A program made the position numbers and the translations under genes. Below the pieces are notes generated by a model. It ran no database searches and was not told where the DNA came from. It worked only from the letters and a program-made list of their open reading frames with translations. A stretch of 64,000 bases of DNA, taken from NCBI RefSeq assembly GCF_964340395.1, contig NC_135550.1:1971501-2035500 (forward strand), written 5' to 3'. The stretch is from Glandiceps talaboti. Its lineage: Eukaryota; Hemichordata; Enteropneusta; Spengelidae. Below, piece after piece: positions 1 through 13,000 of the stretch (within the stretch, counting starts at the first letter, position 1; every line of letters begins with the position of its first letter).

Positions 1-317
1 TACTGTAAAAAGTAATACTGTAAACATCGGTAACATGCCATGTATGTGTACAAATTAAGACTCTTGGTTTTTGTACAATTGGGTAGTTGCAGTACAGTAT
101 ACAGTACCAGATTATACGTCTTCTGTAACTAGTATTTGTAAATGTTAATGTTAGCAATAGCAAGACATTGCAAAGTGTTGACACCAACAAACCTACATTT
201 AAACATTCCAACATTGAAAGTATTTAAATGATCAGCTATCACTTTTATTATTTTTGTAACATTCATGCAAGAAATCTGTGTTGATGACACAATTGAAGCT
301 TGTAACAAACATTGTAC

Positions 318-1025
318 GGCATCAGGCCTATGCCACAGGCACTTGTTTCCCGAGATATGTATCAGAGTGTTTCAATCAGAATACAATAAAATGTCGGTAA
401 TATTGATGATATTGAGTTGTTTTAGCCAATTGTATATGAAAGGGGTAAAATAACACTTGTTTCCTTGATCGTACAAGTTCACTCACCACGAGATATAGAC
501 AATTTTTGCAACAGAACACAATTACCGTATGGCAACATGAACTTTCAACCAGTCATTTTACTCAGCAAACATTATGAAAATTTTACCTTCCATCACTTCC
601 TAGTTCCCAAATTTAATAAACTTCTGATAAATTGTGTTGTTGTTACAATCGGACCATGCCTTCCAAAGATATCAACCAATTTCTGACACCATGTAGGAGA
701 ATTGGAGCAAATAAAAAATTTTCTAACTACCTTCTGTGAATTGATTGGATATCGATGTTTATGAAAAGCGATATCCAATCACATTCATTCAAGGTAGTTA
801 GAAAAAATGTATTTGCTCCAATTCTCCCACATAATTGTGTTCTGTTGCAAACCTTGTCTATATCGCGCAAACTTGTGGACTTGCATGATCACAGAAACAA
901 GTGTTATTTTACCCCTTTCATATACAATTGGCTAATACATGCCAATATTATCGATATTATGGACATTCTATTGTATTCTGATTCATTCTCGGAAACAAGT
1001 GCCTGTGGTCTATGCCGCATGAAGC
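318..1025. mobile_element. Foldback (MITE-like) element, ~0.7 kb
   Basis: Long imperfect inverted repeat. The left arm (about 318-765) and right arm (about 768-1025) share, in opposite orientation, GCCACAGGCACTTGTTTCC-type sequence, the block around the Pro/Phe-like TATATGAAAGGGGTAAAAT, the AGAATTGGAGCAAAT block and GATTGGATATCG at the centre. The left arm has about 155 extra bases (about 535-690) not found in the right arm. No coding capacity seen. Ends and target duplication are not clear. Confidence 0.7.
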
Positions 1026-1191
1026 TGTGATAATTTCATTTATTGCACATGCGCAATGAACAATGAATATCTACCAAGGTCATGGGTCATGAAAGATGCA
1101 TTACCATTACGGAATCAACCATTTCTTCGGTGGAACAACTGATTTATAAACTGGTCAAAACAATTGTTTTTTGAGGAATTCAATCTGCCTT

Positions 1192-4100
1192 TTTAGCTCC
1201 GCTGTCAGCGAAAGCTGAAAGCGTAGCTTTAGGTATAGGTGGGTATTGAGGTATAGAGAGTAGAGTGAATCATAGGTGTCCGTCAAACTTTTATATCTTC
1301 ACTATCTACTCCGAAAGTGACAGTCGGAATTCTTCGATATTTGGTGTGCATGTTCCCTGGGGGGAGGCTATTCAGATTTGTTCATGCCAAGTTGATCTGT
1401 GCCATTTTCAATTTTTTATGATTTTTTTTCCCAAAATGACATTTTCATCAACTCCTCATAAACTTTAAGTCAGATTGCTTTGATATCTGGTGTGTTGATG
1501 CACAGAGGGTAGCTTACTTAGATTTGTTAATTTCAAGTCAGCACGTCTTCTCTTCTATTTTTTATGATTTTTTTTTTGAAATTTGAAAAAAAAATGAATA
1601 TGTTAATGAGTATAATGACCGACGCCATATTGGAAATCACTCCGCGAGACTTTAGGTAAAGTGCAACTTTTCAAAAGACACTATTGACGTCAAACAAGCA
1701 ATGTAATATGTGCTATAGTCTTAATTCTACGCATTGTGCGCCCAAATGACAAATATTTGTTCGAAAAAGGGTTGTAAACTTCAAATCCAATTCTCCATCC
1801 ACCCCTCCTACAGAATGGTTCATTCCAGTATATGCACCTCCCTCATGATCAAGTTTGAATGCCTGTGAACTGAAGTGTATGGGACGATTTTTGACAGAGT
1901 CAGTCGTCAATAAAAACGATAATACTCTTTCTAAAATTACCACATTTTGAAAGGGAAAGTACTTTGTGGTTCATTTATGGAGTTTTGTTTTTGTACGATC
2001 AATATTGGTGGCAAAATTACAGCGTCAAAATTGCCGATGTGGTAGTTCCGTACGGCGACAATCTCAAGTACCCGGATGTACGAGGGACTAACCCGGAAGC
2101 AAGTCGTTGCCAGCCGTACGAGAAATCGCTGCGTTCAGAATGTCATTATTCACAGAATTGTTTCTTTCGAGTGAAAACCCGTCTTGAATTGTATAACTCT
2201 AACAAATGAAGACATGTCAAGTTATATTTTGAAAGTTGTATCGCTAGTTTGAGACGATTTGCTCACGTACTATACCCACGTACTATACCTCTATGGAACT
2301 CATTACCACCAAGTACAAAAGCAGCAAAAGATGTGGCAGTTTTTAAATCACTAGTCAATCTCAATGTGGAATAAGGGAAAAATTGAAAGTGTGATGCATG
2401 ACGAACTGTACGTGTATAGCCACATCTGGCGTTTTGTACAGTAATGGACAAGACAAGACAAGATCGAGGCTTGGACATTGTTGGACCTTACTCCAGTTCA
2501 GCGGGAAGTTTAGCCAGTCCGATAATTCTTTCTGGTTTAGTTTACAACACTTTTGATCACACAGATTTTGTTTTTGTGATGAAAAGAAATTTAAAAAAAG
2601 ATCACTTCAACCATTTCGTTGTGTTTTCTTTATGAAAGGTAATCGAACATGAACGAGTGTTACCACTGTAACCAGGAGGGTCTATGCTGTAACGTATAGC
2701 AAGGGTTCGACATACACGTACACGCTGGTACATGGTCCGCTATCCCGCGAGTCGAGTAACTTTCTGTGATAGGTATATTAGTAGGGAGCTCAGAATTCAA
2801 ACCACCGGCTATATGATGAATTCACGGTCATAGTAAAATTCATTTGATTTTTAATTTGCTATTTTGACCAACTCCGGTTGTCTATTCGCGATAAAATTAC
2901 CAGGGAAAATTACGATTAGTTTGGAAACGGGGTAGATTTTCTATGATTCCGTGTCATAAAAGCATGTGTTTGTGTAGTTTTCGAAAAGCACACCCGGTGG
3001 GAAAGTCGCCCAACAGGCGATCTCGCGCCATTGCTGTACTACGTTGCACTTTATTCTGGCGGGGTGTCTCTTGAAAACGGGAATAGCGAAGGATGAGCCA
3101 ATCAAGTGAGACCTTTCAAATGTAGCTAATATTATAGCCAATAAAATTAGTTGTACGATGATTTGTGTATTACACTGTACTGGCCACGTTCAACGGAAGT
3201 AAGTGAAGCTCAATCATAACAATGGTGGCTGTCAAAATCGAAGACGCGATTTGACCGTGTTGTTATTTCAGTGAGTTTATTCAGCAAGAAAACAACGTGT
3301 TCTATGTTTTTGTACTTCCTACATGATGTGATGATCGTTTTTTTACCGGTACAACTTACAGCCTACAATGAAACTGCTAACTTAGTTAGTAACACTGACA
3401 CGGTACGATTCCGTGTTCTGTGTTCCGTGTTCATGTTTTGGGGCACATTTCTAAATACGCGAAACCAGTTATTGAATGTGTAGTGGATATTGATATTCAG
3501 TTTGAAAAATTAAAATCCTGAACTTTATTTTGCGAACGGTTTTGTCATTTCTTAGTAATTATAGGGCCGACTGTATCACGTTTAACGTTTATGTCAACCC
3601 GGAAGTACATAGACACGAAAATAGACGAAGTGACTTGTACATGTAATTAGTAACAAAATTTTGCTGTAACTGCTGGTAACCTTCAAATTTATTTATTTTT
3701 ATGTTGTAAATACATTCTAATATGCACTAAGGACAACACTATAAAGACTTGCTCCATGGGAAGGTAATTTTTTGTCTTTTAAAAATGCAATAGTTAGATC
3801 AATGTGTACCAGAAATGTTATGAGCTAGAAATAAGACCACATAACATCTTATTACTCCCCCCCCCCCCCAATTAAGACAAACTACTCACAGAAAGCAACA
3901 AAAAAAGAGAAGAAGCTCCAAAACATAAAAAAGAGAATAAAATTACAGTAATGAGTTGATGATGCACAAACAACTACAAAGAAATAGACAGTTCAATTAC
4001 AACACTGGGTTTGAAATAAATATGGGGTTTGGAAAATTGAATTAGAAGTTGAGCAAAAACTAAGAGAGATGAAGAGCCTAAGTGAACAAGTGAAAGCACT

Positions 4101-4790
4101 TAAAGATAGGACCACCAGATTTTTTGCAGGACTACTACGTTATCAATTTTACTAGTCCTGTGGGATAGTGACTTTTTTACTCCAGTGTCGAACCCTGTCA
4201 ATGGCTGAGAATGACTCTCTTTCGGGTACTTGGGGATTGTCGCCGTACGGAAATTAAGATGGCGATTAATACATTTCTTCCCTATATATATATATCTACT
4301 ACAACTAGTACAAGTTCAATGTTGTTGACTTGGTAAATTTGTTAGAAAATTGAAATTCAAATTGCCTCAAAATTATTTTAGATCCCTAGTTTATTTCATT
4401 CATCATTAAAATTTTCCAGGGTTAAAGCTGTAAGACACTGGAATTATTTATAGCCAACCTCAAAATCCTCTTTTTTTTTCTTTTTTTTGTGTGCATTACC
4501 CAGTCATTTTTTTCTGAGATTTTGTGCAATTTTTCATAACTGTAGATTTTTGTTATAAAATGGTGACTATGGTATAAAAGTACAATACATTACCAACTTC
4601 TGTGTAAAATGTGTTTTATAGTGAGACATCATATGAAACCACTAACCACTTTATTGCATCGCTAAAACAAAACTGCATAGTAAAGAGCTGAAGAACTGAA
4701 CCACTTCTACATGTCACCAAAATAAAACAAAAAACAAAAAACAAAAAACAGCGGAGCTATTCTGACCGATAGGTCGCTTGTAACAATTTG
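1192..4790 (+). mobile_element. TIR-bounded repeat element, copy 1 (interrupted)
   Basis: Begins TTAGCTCCGCTG and ends CAGCGGAGCTATT, a short terminal inverted repeat. The 1192-2680 and 4199-4790 parts align in order with the uninterrupted copy at 60743-62602. Between them lies a ~1.5-kb insert. Just inside the left end is a small palindrome around AAAGCTGAAAGCGTAGCTTT. I see no transposase, so it looks non-autonomous. Confidence 0.7.
2699..4196. mobile_element. Nested insert with AGGGTTCGACA terminal inverted repeat
   Basis: The insert starts AGGGTTCGACA and ends TGTCGAACCCT, exact inverses. It separates the sequences that are contiguous in the uninterrupted copy near 62030. Its right two-thirds recurs at about 52530-53502. 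No transposase is visible; the small frames in it are not convincing genes. Confidence 0.72.
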
Positions 4791-5100
4791 AAGTCCAGTG
4801 GGGCAGCTCTTTCCAAAATCTTCTCATCCAGTGTGGACATTGACACGCCCTGGGCCAGTGGGCTGGCGTTAATTTCGAGCCCTGAAGTCATTTATAAAAT
4901 AACACCCTGGTAGCTTGTTCAACTTTGACTATCTATACTTCCATATGTTCTGCCATTTTTGGGATTTCCTGCAAGGAATTGTGGGAAAACCTTGTGGGAA
5001 ATGACATAGTGTCTACCAAGTTGTGCAGCGCTAGGGTGTCATCAGAACTTGAGGAAAATAAACATGTTAAGTAATTGGACTTGTTTGTTTCCTTTGTCAG

Positions 5101-5228
5101 GATGGTCATGAACTTCCTCCTATGATTGGATTTGACCTTGATTCTCCCAACAACAAATTGCCAGAGACAAAGGGTAGTTTCTTTGTAAATGAAACCTTGC
5201 AGACGTTGATTCTCAAATTCTTGGAACA
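5101..5228 (+). CDS. NXF1: NXF1 exon a (LRR-to-NTF2-like linker)
   Basis: The acceptor is cctttgtcag and the donor gtaagt. The 128 nt encode 42 codons plus two bases, starting DGHELPPMIGFDLDSP and ending LILKFLEQ. This is the conserved link from the LRR domain into the first helix of the NTF2-like domain. By my count back from the C-terminus it begins near human residue 354, so the intron to its left sits where vertebrate NXF1 has intron 10. The reading frame follows from homology and from joining to the next exon. Confidence 0.95.
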
Positions 5229-5317
5229 GTAAGTACTATACTTTCATAATACATCATTTACATGATCAAGTTTGCCATAACATGTAGGAATATCTTAATT
5301 TGGTATAAAGTTATCCA

Positions 5318-6830
5318 ATAGGCCATTGCAGACTGCAAACAGGAATTGAGAATACAGTGCCCTCGCTCAAATTGGGGGTATCATCAGCTCCTAGTACTGT
5401 TTCTTAAGAGCTTTGTCCCATGGTATTCTGTACAAGTGGAAATCATGGATGTTTTTCGTATTGTTTAGACATCAAGAAAAGAAGCACTCACAGTGCTCTA
5501 TGATTAACCGAGTAACATATACTATGTATACCCCAAGGTACACCCAGACAGGAAGTAGAGCAACACCACGGCAAATTTTGGAAAGGCCTATTTGTTGAAG
5601 AAAACTGTAACTCTTCCACATAGACAACACTACAAAAGTGTTCAAATACTCCAGATTTGCATGATACTGTATAATTGTAGTGTGTGATAATGACATTCTA
5701 ATCAATAGGCCATTTTAGACTGCAAACAGGAAATTGAGAATACAGTGTCCTCACTCAAGTTGGGGGAATCATTACCTCATATCGGTAGTACCGTCTCTTA
5801 ACAGTTTTGTCCCTTGGTATTCTGTAGAAGTGGAAATCGGGGATGTTTTTGGTATTGATCAGACATTGGGGAAAGCAGCAGTGCTCTATGATTAGTCCCC
5901 GCCGGACGAAGTCCGGGACGGGGACTTATGGATTGGGTTCCGTTTGTCCGTGTGTCTGTGCGTCCATCCGTTCATCCGTCCATCCACAGCCGTTTCTTGG
6001 AGATGCCTGGACTGATTTTTTTCAAACTTGGCACAGGGGCAACATACAATGGCATACATATGCATGTCAATTTGTTTCATGATACAATCCAATATGGCCG
6101 CCTAGCAGCCATTGTTTGCAAATTTTCCCTGTCTAAAGCCATAACTCAGACATGCTTGAACAGATCTCATTCAAAGTTGGTATTAGGACAGTGTTCTATG
6201 ACATACATGTGCATATCCATTTTCGTCATGATACGATCCAATATGGCTGCCTGGCAGCCATTTTGTTTGCGAATTTTCCATGTCCAAAGCCATAACTCAG
6301 ACATGCTTGAACAGATCTCATTCAAAGTTGGTATTAGGACAGTGTTCTATGACATACATGTCCATACATTGTTGTTGTGATACGATCCAATATGGCAGCC
6401 TGGCAGCCATATTGTTTGCGATTTTTCTATGTCCAAAGCCATAACTCAGACATGCTTGAACAGATCTCATTCAAAGTTGGTTTTAGGACAGTGTTCTATG
6501 ACATACATGTGCATATCCATTTTCATGGTGATATGATCCCCCATACCCGACCAATCCTTTATTGTTGTATGCATGTTCCATGTCCAACAAGCAGACACAA
6601 CATATCTAAGTCTGTTTGATTTAGGTTCACAAGTGTTGTTGCGTGATCAGAGTAGTGATAATTCCTTAAAACCCAATCATAGCGGGGACTATGTCATTCT
6701 CAATGACTTGTTAATCAAGTAACATATACCATGTATACCCCCAAGGTACACAGACGGGAACTAGACTTCCACATGGCAATTTTGGAAAGGCTTATTTGTT
6801 GACAGTTTCTGCCAAATTCTTCTTTTTTTC
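5318..6830 (+). repeat. Tandem duplication of a ~300-bp unit, second copy interrupted
   Basis: The unit starting AATAGGCCATT at about 5318 is repeated at about 5707. Copy 1 runs through CTCTATGATTA into AACCGAGTAACATAT and on to AAAGGCCTATTTGTTGA. Copy 2 is split at exactly ATGATTA by a pearl/HINE-like element and resumes at ATCAAGTAACATAT (6713), running on to AAAGGCTTATTTGTTGA near 6800. Confidence 0.8.
5895..6711 (+). mobile_element. Pearl/HINE-like non-autonomous element, copy 1 (three core units)
   Basis: In order: a GTCCCCGCCGGAC... palindromic 5' end, a short GTCC/ATCC microsatellite, about three tandem core units of ~150 bp (each with CATGCTTGAACAGATC), then GCGGGGAC, the inverse of the 5' end, a short stem-loop (GTCATT/AATGAC) and an end at CTTG(T). 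The boundaries are exact because the insert splits a duplicated unit; TA or TTA flanks both ends. A 5' end matched by a 3' subterminal inverted repeat, plus a 3' hairpin, a microsatellite and core repeats, is the architecture of pearl elements and Helentron-associated HINEs. That family assignment is inference. Confidence 0.7.
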
Positions 6831-6918
6831 TCTTTCTCCGCAAATTTGCAACATTTTGAACGTATTTCCGTTTCTTTTTATAGTAGTTCACCTTCATAAT
6901 TATTTTTCTTTCACCCAG

Positions 6919-6979
6919 GTATTATGCTGTATATGACTCTGGTAACAGGCAAAAGCTTCTAGATGCCTATCATGAGAAG
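6919..6979 (+). CDS. NXF1: NXF1 exon b (NTF2-like domain, first strand/helix)
   Basis: The acceptor is tttcacccag and the donor gtaatt. One base completes the Gln codon split from exon a, then 20 codons read YYAVYDSGNRQKLLDAYHEK, the YDSxxRQxLLDAYH signature of the NXF1 NTF2-like fold. It ends in phase 0 and is followed by a 17.3-kb intron holding two minisatellites and a DIRS-like element. Confidence 0.96.
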
Positions 6980-7046
6980 GTAATTTCTTTGATGAAAGAC
7001 ATGTACTTGTACTTAGGTTTTATCACCTATTTATTTAACCATTTTA

Positions 7047-10000
7047 GAGTGTAGTGCTAAGTGTGAACAAGACTTTGATTGGTTAAAGAGTGTACTGTAC
7101 AAAGTGTGAACAAGGCTTTGATTGGTTAAAGAGTGTACTGTACAAAGTGTGAACAAGGCTTTGATTGGTTAAAGAGTGTACAAGGCTTTGATTGGTTAAA
7201 GAGTGTACTGTACAAAGTGTGTACAAGGCTTTGATTGGTTTACAGAGTGTACTGTACAAAGTGTGAACAAGGCTTTGATTGGTTAAAGAGTGTACTGTAC
7301 AAAGTGTGAACAAGGCTTTGATTGGTTTACAGAGTGTACTGTACAAAGTGTGTACAAGGCTTTGATTGGTTTACAGAGTGTACTGTACAAAGTGTGTACA
7401 AGGCTTTGATTGGTTTACAGAGTGTACTGTACAAAGTGTGAACAAGGCTTTGATTGGTTAAAGAGTGTACTGTACAAAGTGTGTACAAGGCTTTGATTGG
7501 TTTACAGAGTGTACTGTACAAAGTGTGAACAAGGCTTTGATTGGTTAAAGAGTGTACTGTACAAAGTGTGTACAAGGCTTTGATTGGTTTACAGAGTGTA
7601 CTGTACAAAGTGTGTACAAGGCTTTGATTGGTTAAAGAGTGTACTGTACAAAGTATGTACAAGGCTTTGATTGGTTAAAGAGTGTACTGTACAAAGTGTG
7701 TACAAGGCTTTGATTGGTTAAAGAGTGTACTGTACAAAGTGTGTACAAGACTTTGATTGGTTTACAGAGTGTACTGTATAAAGTGTGTACAAGGCTTTGG
7801 TTGGTTTACAGAGTGTACTGTACAAAGTGTGTACAAGGCTTTGATTGGTTTACAGAGTGTACTGTATAAAGTGTGTACAAGGCTTTGATTGGTTTACAGA
7901 GTGTACTGTACAAAGTGTGTACAAGGCTTTGATTGGTTAAAGAGTGTACTGTACAAAGTGTGTACAAGGCTTTGATTGGTTAAAGAGTGTACTGTACAAG
8001 TGTGTACAAGGCTTTGAATGGTTACAAAGTGTGTACAAGGCTTTGATTGGTTAAAGAGTGTACTGTACAAAGTGTGTACAAGGCTTTGAATGGTTACAAA
8101 GTGTACTGTACAAAGTGTGTACAAGGCTTTGATTGGTTAAAGAGTGTACTGTACAAAGTGTGTACAAGGCTTTGATTGGTTAAAGAGTGTACTGTACAAA
8201 ATGTGTACAAGGCTTTGATTGGTTAAAGAGTGTACTGTACAAAGTGTGTACAAGGCTTTGATTGGTTAAAGAGTGTGTACAAGGCTTTGATTGGTTAAAG
8301 CGTGTACTGTACAAAGTGTGAACAAGGCTTTGATTGGTTAAAGAGTGTACTGTACAAAGTGTGTACAAGGCTTTGATTGGTTTACAGAGTGTACTGTACA
8401 AAGTGCGAACAAGGCTTTGATTGGTTTACAGAGTGTACTGTACAAAGTGTGTACAAGGCTTTGATTGGTTAAAAAGTGTACTGTACAAAGTGTGTACAAG
8501 GCTTTGATTGGTTTACAGAGTGTACTGTATAAAGTGTGTACAAGGCTTTGATTGGTTAAAGAGTGCACAAGGCTTTGATTGGTTAAAGAGTGTACTGTAC
8601 AAAGTGTGTACAAGGCTTTGATTGGTTTACAGAGTGTACTGTATAAAGTGTGTACAAGGCTTTGATTGGTTAAAGAGTGCACAAGGCTTTGATTGGTTAA
8701 AGAGTGTACTGTACAAAGTGTGTACAAGGCTTTGATTGGTTTACAGAGTGTACTGTATAAAGTGTGTACAAGGCTTTGATTGGTTAAAGAGTGTACAAGG
8801 CTTTGATTGGTTAAAGAGTGTACTGTACAAAGTGTGTACAAGGCTTTGATTGGTTAAAGAGTGTACTGTACAAAGTGTGAACAAGGCTTTGATTGGTTTA
8901 CAGAGTGTACTGTACAAAGTGTGTACAAGGCTTTGATTGGTTTACAGAGTGTACTGTACAAAGTGTGAACAAGGCTTTGATTGGTTAAAGAGTGTACTGT
9001 ACAAAGTGTGTACAAGGCTTTGATTGGTTTACATAGTGTACTGTACAAAGTGTGTACAAGGCTTTGATTGGTTAAAGAGTGTACTGTACAAAGTGTGTAC
9101 AAGGCTTTGATTGGTTTACAGAGTGTACTGTATAAAGTGTGTACAAGGCTTTGATTGGTTAAAGAGTGCACAAGGCTTTGATTGGTTAAAGAGTGTACTG
9201 TACAAAGTGTGTACAAGGCTTTGATTGGTTTACAGAGTGTACTGTATAAAGTGTATACAAGGCTTTGATTGGTTAAAGAGTGTACAAGGCTTTGATTGGT
9301 TAAAGAGTGTACTGTACAAAGTGTGTACAAGGCTTTGATTGGTTTACAGAGTGTACTGTACAAAGTGTGTACAAGGCTTTGATTGGTTTACAGAGTGTAC
9401 TGTATAAAGTGTATACAAGGCTTTGATTGGTTAAAGAGTGTACAAGGCTTTGATTGGTTAAAGAGTGTACTGTACAAAGTGTGTACAAGGCTTTGATTGG
9501 TTAAAGAGTGTACTGTACAAAGTGTGTACAAGGCTTTGATTGGTTTACAGAGTGTACTGTACAAAGTGTGTACAAGGCTTTGATTGGTTTACAGAGTGTA
9601 CTGTATAAAGTGTGTACAAGGCTTTGATTGGTTAAAGAGTGTACAAGGCTTTGATTGGTTAAAGAGTGTACTGTACAAAGTGTGTACAAGGCTTTGATTG
9701 GTTTACAGAGTGTACTGTACAAAGTGTGAACAAGGCTTTGATTGGTTAAAGAGTGTACTGTACAAAGTGTGTACAAGGCTTTGATGGTTTACAGAGTGTA
9801 CTGTACAAAGTGTGTACAAGGCTTTGATTGGTTAAAGAGTGTACTGTACAAGTGTGTACAAGGCTTTGAATGGTTACAAAGTGTACTGTACAAAGTGTGT
9901 ACAAGGCTTTGATTGGTTAAAGAGTGTACTGTACAAAGTGTGTACAAGGCTTTGATTGGTTAAAGAGTGTACTGTACAAGTGTGTACAAGGCTTTGAATG

Positions 10001-13000
10001 GTTACAAAGTGTACTGTACAAAGTGTGTACAAGGCTTTGATTGGTTAAAGAGTGTACTGTACAAAGTGTGTACAAGGCTTTGATTGGTTAAAGAGTGTAC
10101 TGTACAAAGTGTGTACAAGGCTTTGATTGGTTTACAGAGTGTACTGTATAAAGTGTGTACAAGGCTTTGATTGGTTAAAGAGTGTACAAGGCTTTGATTG
10201 GTTAAAGAGTGTACTGTACAAAGTGTGTACAAGGCTTTGATTGGTTAAAGAGTGTACTGTACAAAGTGTGAACAAGGCTTTGATTGGTTTACAGAGTGTA
10301 CTGTACAAAGTGTGTACAAGGCTTTGATTGGTTTACAGAGTGTACTGTACAAAGTGTGAACAAGGCTTTGATTGGTTAAAGAATGTACTGTACAAAGTGT
10401 GTACAAGGCTTTGATTGGTTTACATAGTGTACTGTACAAAGTGTGTACAAGGCTTTGATTGGTTAAAGAGTGTACTGTACAAAATGTGTACAAGGCTTTG
10501 ATTGGTTAAAGAGTGTACTGTACAAAGTGTGTACAAGGCTTTGATTGGTTAAAGAGTGTGTACAAGGCTTTGATTGGTTAAAGCGTGTACTGTACAAAGT
10601 GTGAACAAGGCTTTGATTGGTTAAAGAGTGTACTGTACAAAGTGTGTACAAGGCTTTGATTGGTTTACAGAGTGTACTGTACAAAGTGCGAACAAGGCTT
10701 TGATTGGTTTACAGAGTGTACTGTACAAAGTGTGTACAAGGCTTTGATTGGTTAAAAAGTGTACTGTACAAAGTGTGTACAAGGCTTTGATTGGTTTACA
10801 GAGTGTACTGTATAAAGTGTGTACAAGGCTTTGATTGGTTAAAGAGTGCACAAGGCTTTGATTGGTTAAAGAGTGTACTGTACAAAGTGTGTACAAGGCT
10901 TTGATTGGTTTACAGAGTGTACTGTATAAAGTGTGTACAAGGCTTTGATTGGTTAAAGAGTGCACAAGGCTTTGATTGGTTAAAGAGTGTACTGTACAAA
11001 GTGTGTACAAGGCTTTGATTGGTTTACAGAGTGTACTGTATAAAGTGTGTACAAGGCTTTGATTGGTTAAAGAGTGTACAAGGCTTTGATTGGTTAAAGA
11101 GTGTACTGTACAAAGTGTGTACAAGGCTTTGATTGGTTAAAGAGTGTACTGTACAAAGTGTGAACAAGGCTTTGATTGGTTTACAGAGTGTACTGTACAA
11201 AGTGTGTACAAGGCTTTGATTGGTTTACAGAGTGTACTGTACAAAGTGTGAACAAGGCTTTGATTGGTTAAAGAGTGTACTGTACAAAGTGTGTACAAGG
11301 CTTTGATTGGTTTACATAGTGTACTGTACAAAGTGTGTACAAGGCTTTGATTGGTTAAAGAGTGTACTGTACAAAGTGTGTACAAGGCTTTGATTGGTTT
11401 ACAGAGTGTACTGTATAAAGTGTGTACAAGGCTTTGATTGGTTAAAGAGTGCACAAGGCTTTGATTGGTTAAAGAGTGTACTGTACAAAGTGTGTACAAG
11501 GCTTTGATTGGTTTACAGAGTGTACTGTATAAAGTGTATACAAGGCTTTGATTGGTTAAAGAGTGTACAAGGCTTTGATTGGTTAAAGAGTGTACTGTAC
11601 AAAGTGTGTACAAGGCTTTGATTGGTTTACAGAGTGTACTGTACAAAGTGTGTACAAGGCTTTGATTGGTTTACAGAGTGTACTGTATAAAGTGTATACA
11701 AGGCTTTGATTGGTTAAAGAGTGTACAAGGCTTTGATTGGTTAAAGAGTGTACTGTACAAAGTGTGTACAAGGCTTTGATTGGTTAAAGAGTGTACTGTA
11801 CAAAGTGTGTACAAGGCTTTGATTGGTTTACAGAGTGTACTGTACAAAGTGTGTACAAGGCTTTGATTGGTTTACAGAGTGTACTGTATAAAGTGTGTAC
11901 AAGGCTTTGATTGGTTAAAGAGTGTACAAGGCTTTGATTGGTTAAAGAGTGTACTGTACAAAGTGTGTACAAGGCTTTGATTGGTTTACAGAGTGTACTG
12001 TACAAAGTGTGAACAAGGCTTTGATTGGTTAAAGAGTGTACTGTACAAAGTGTGTACAAGGCTTTGATTGGTTTACAGAGTGTACTGTACAAAGTGTGTA
12101 CAAGGCTTTGATTGGTTAAAGAGTGTACTGTACAAGTGTGTACAAGGCTTTGAATGGTTACAAAGTGTACTGTACAAAGTGTGTACAAGGCTTTGATTGG
12201 TTAAAGAGTGTACTGTACAAAGTGTGTACAAGGCTTTGATTGGTTAAAGAGTGTACTGTACAAGTGTGTACAAGGCTTTGAATGGTTACAAAGTGTACTG
12301 TACAAAGTGTGTACAAGGCTTTGATTGGTTAAAGAGTGTACTGTACAAAGTGTGTACAAGGCTTTGATTGGTTAAAGAGTGTACTGTACAAAGTGTGTAC
12401 AAGGCTTTGATTGGTTTACAGAGTGTACTGTATAAAGTGTGTACAAGGCTTTGATTGGTTAAAGAGTGTACAAGGCTTTGATTGGTTAAAGAGTGTACTG
12501 TACAAAGTGTGTACAAGGCTTTGATTGGTTAAAGAGTGTACTGTACAAAGTGTGAACAAGGCTTTGATTGGTTTACAGAGTGTACTGTACAAAGTGTGTA
12601 CAAGGCTTTGATTGGTTTACAGAGTGTACTGTACAAAGTGTGAACAAGGCTTTGATTGGTTAAAGAGTGTACTGTACAAAGTGTGTACAAGGCTTTGATT
12701 GGTTTACATAGTGTACTGTACAAAGTGTGTACAAGGCTTTGATTGGTTAAAGAGTGTACTGTACAAAGTGTGTACAGGGCTTTGATTGGTTTACAGAGTG
12801 TACTGTATAAAGTGTGTACAAGGCTTTGATTGGTTAAAGAGTGCACAAGGCTTTGATTGGTTAAAGAGTGTACTGTACAAAGTGTGTACAAGGCTTTGAT
12901 TGGTTTACAGAGTGTACTGTATAAAGTGTATACAAGGCTTTGATTGGTTAAAGAGTGTACAAGGCTTTGATTGGTTAAAGAGTGTACTGTACAAAGTGTG

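Larger units (their letters stand above)
1..5100 (+). other. NXF1 intron upstream of exon a (partial)
   Basis: I find no exon here. It holds a foldback element, a TIR-bounded element interrupted by another, poly-pyrimidine runs (a C-run near 3847) and AT-rich sequence. Open frames here are short, and the 1964-2209 and 2444-2635 frames are repeated as repeat-derived frames in the copy near 61.5-62.0 kb. The intron is at the position of vertebrate NXF1 intron 10. Confidence 0.7.

Noticed and set aside
5928-6619. Frames of 150 and 80 aa with HSNMAAWQPFC repeats
   Set aside because: They are translations of the ~150-bp core units of the pearl/HINE-like element and recur at 37.7-38.7 kb.
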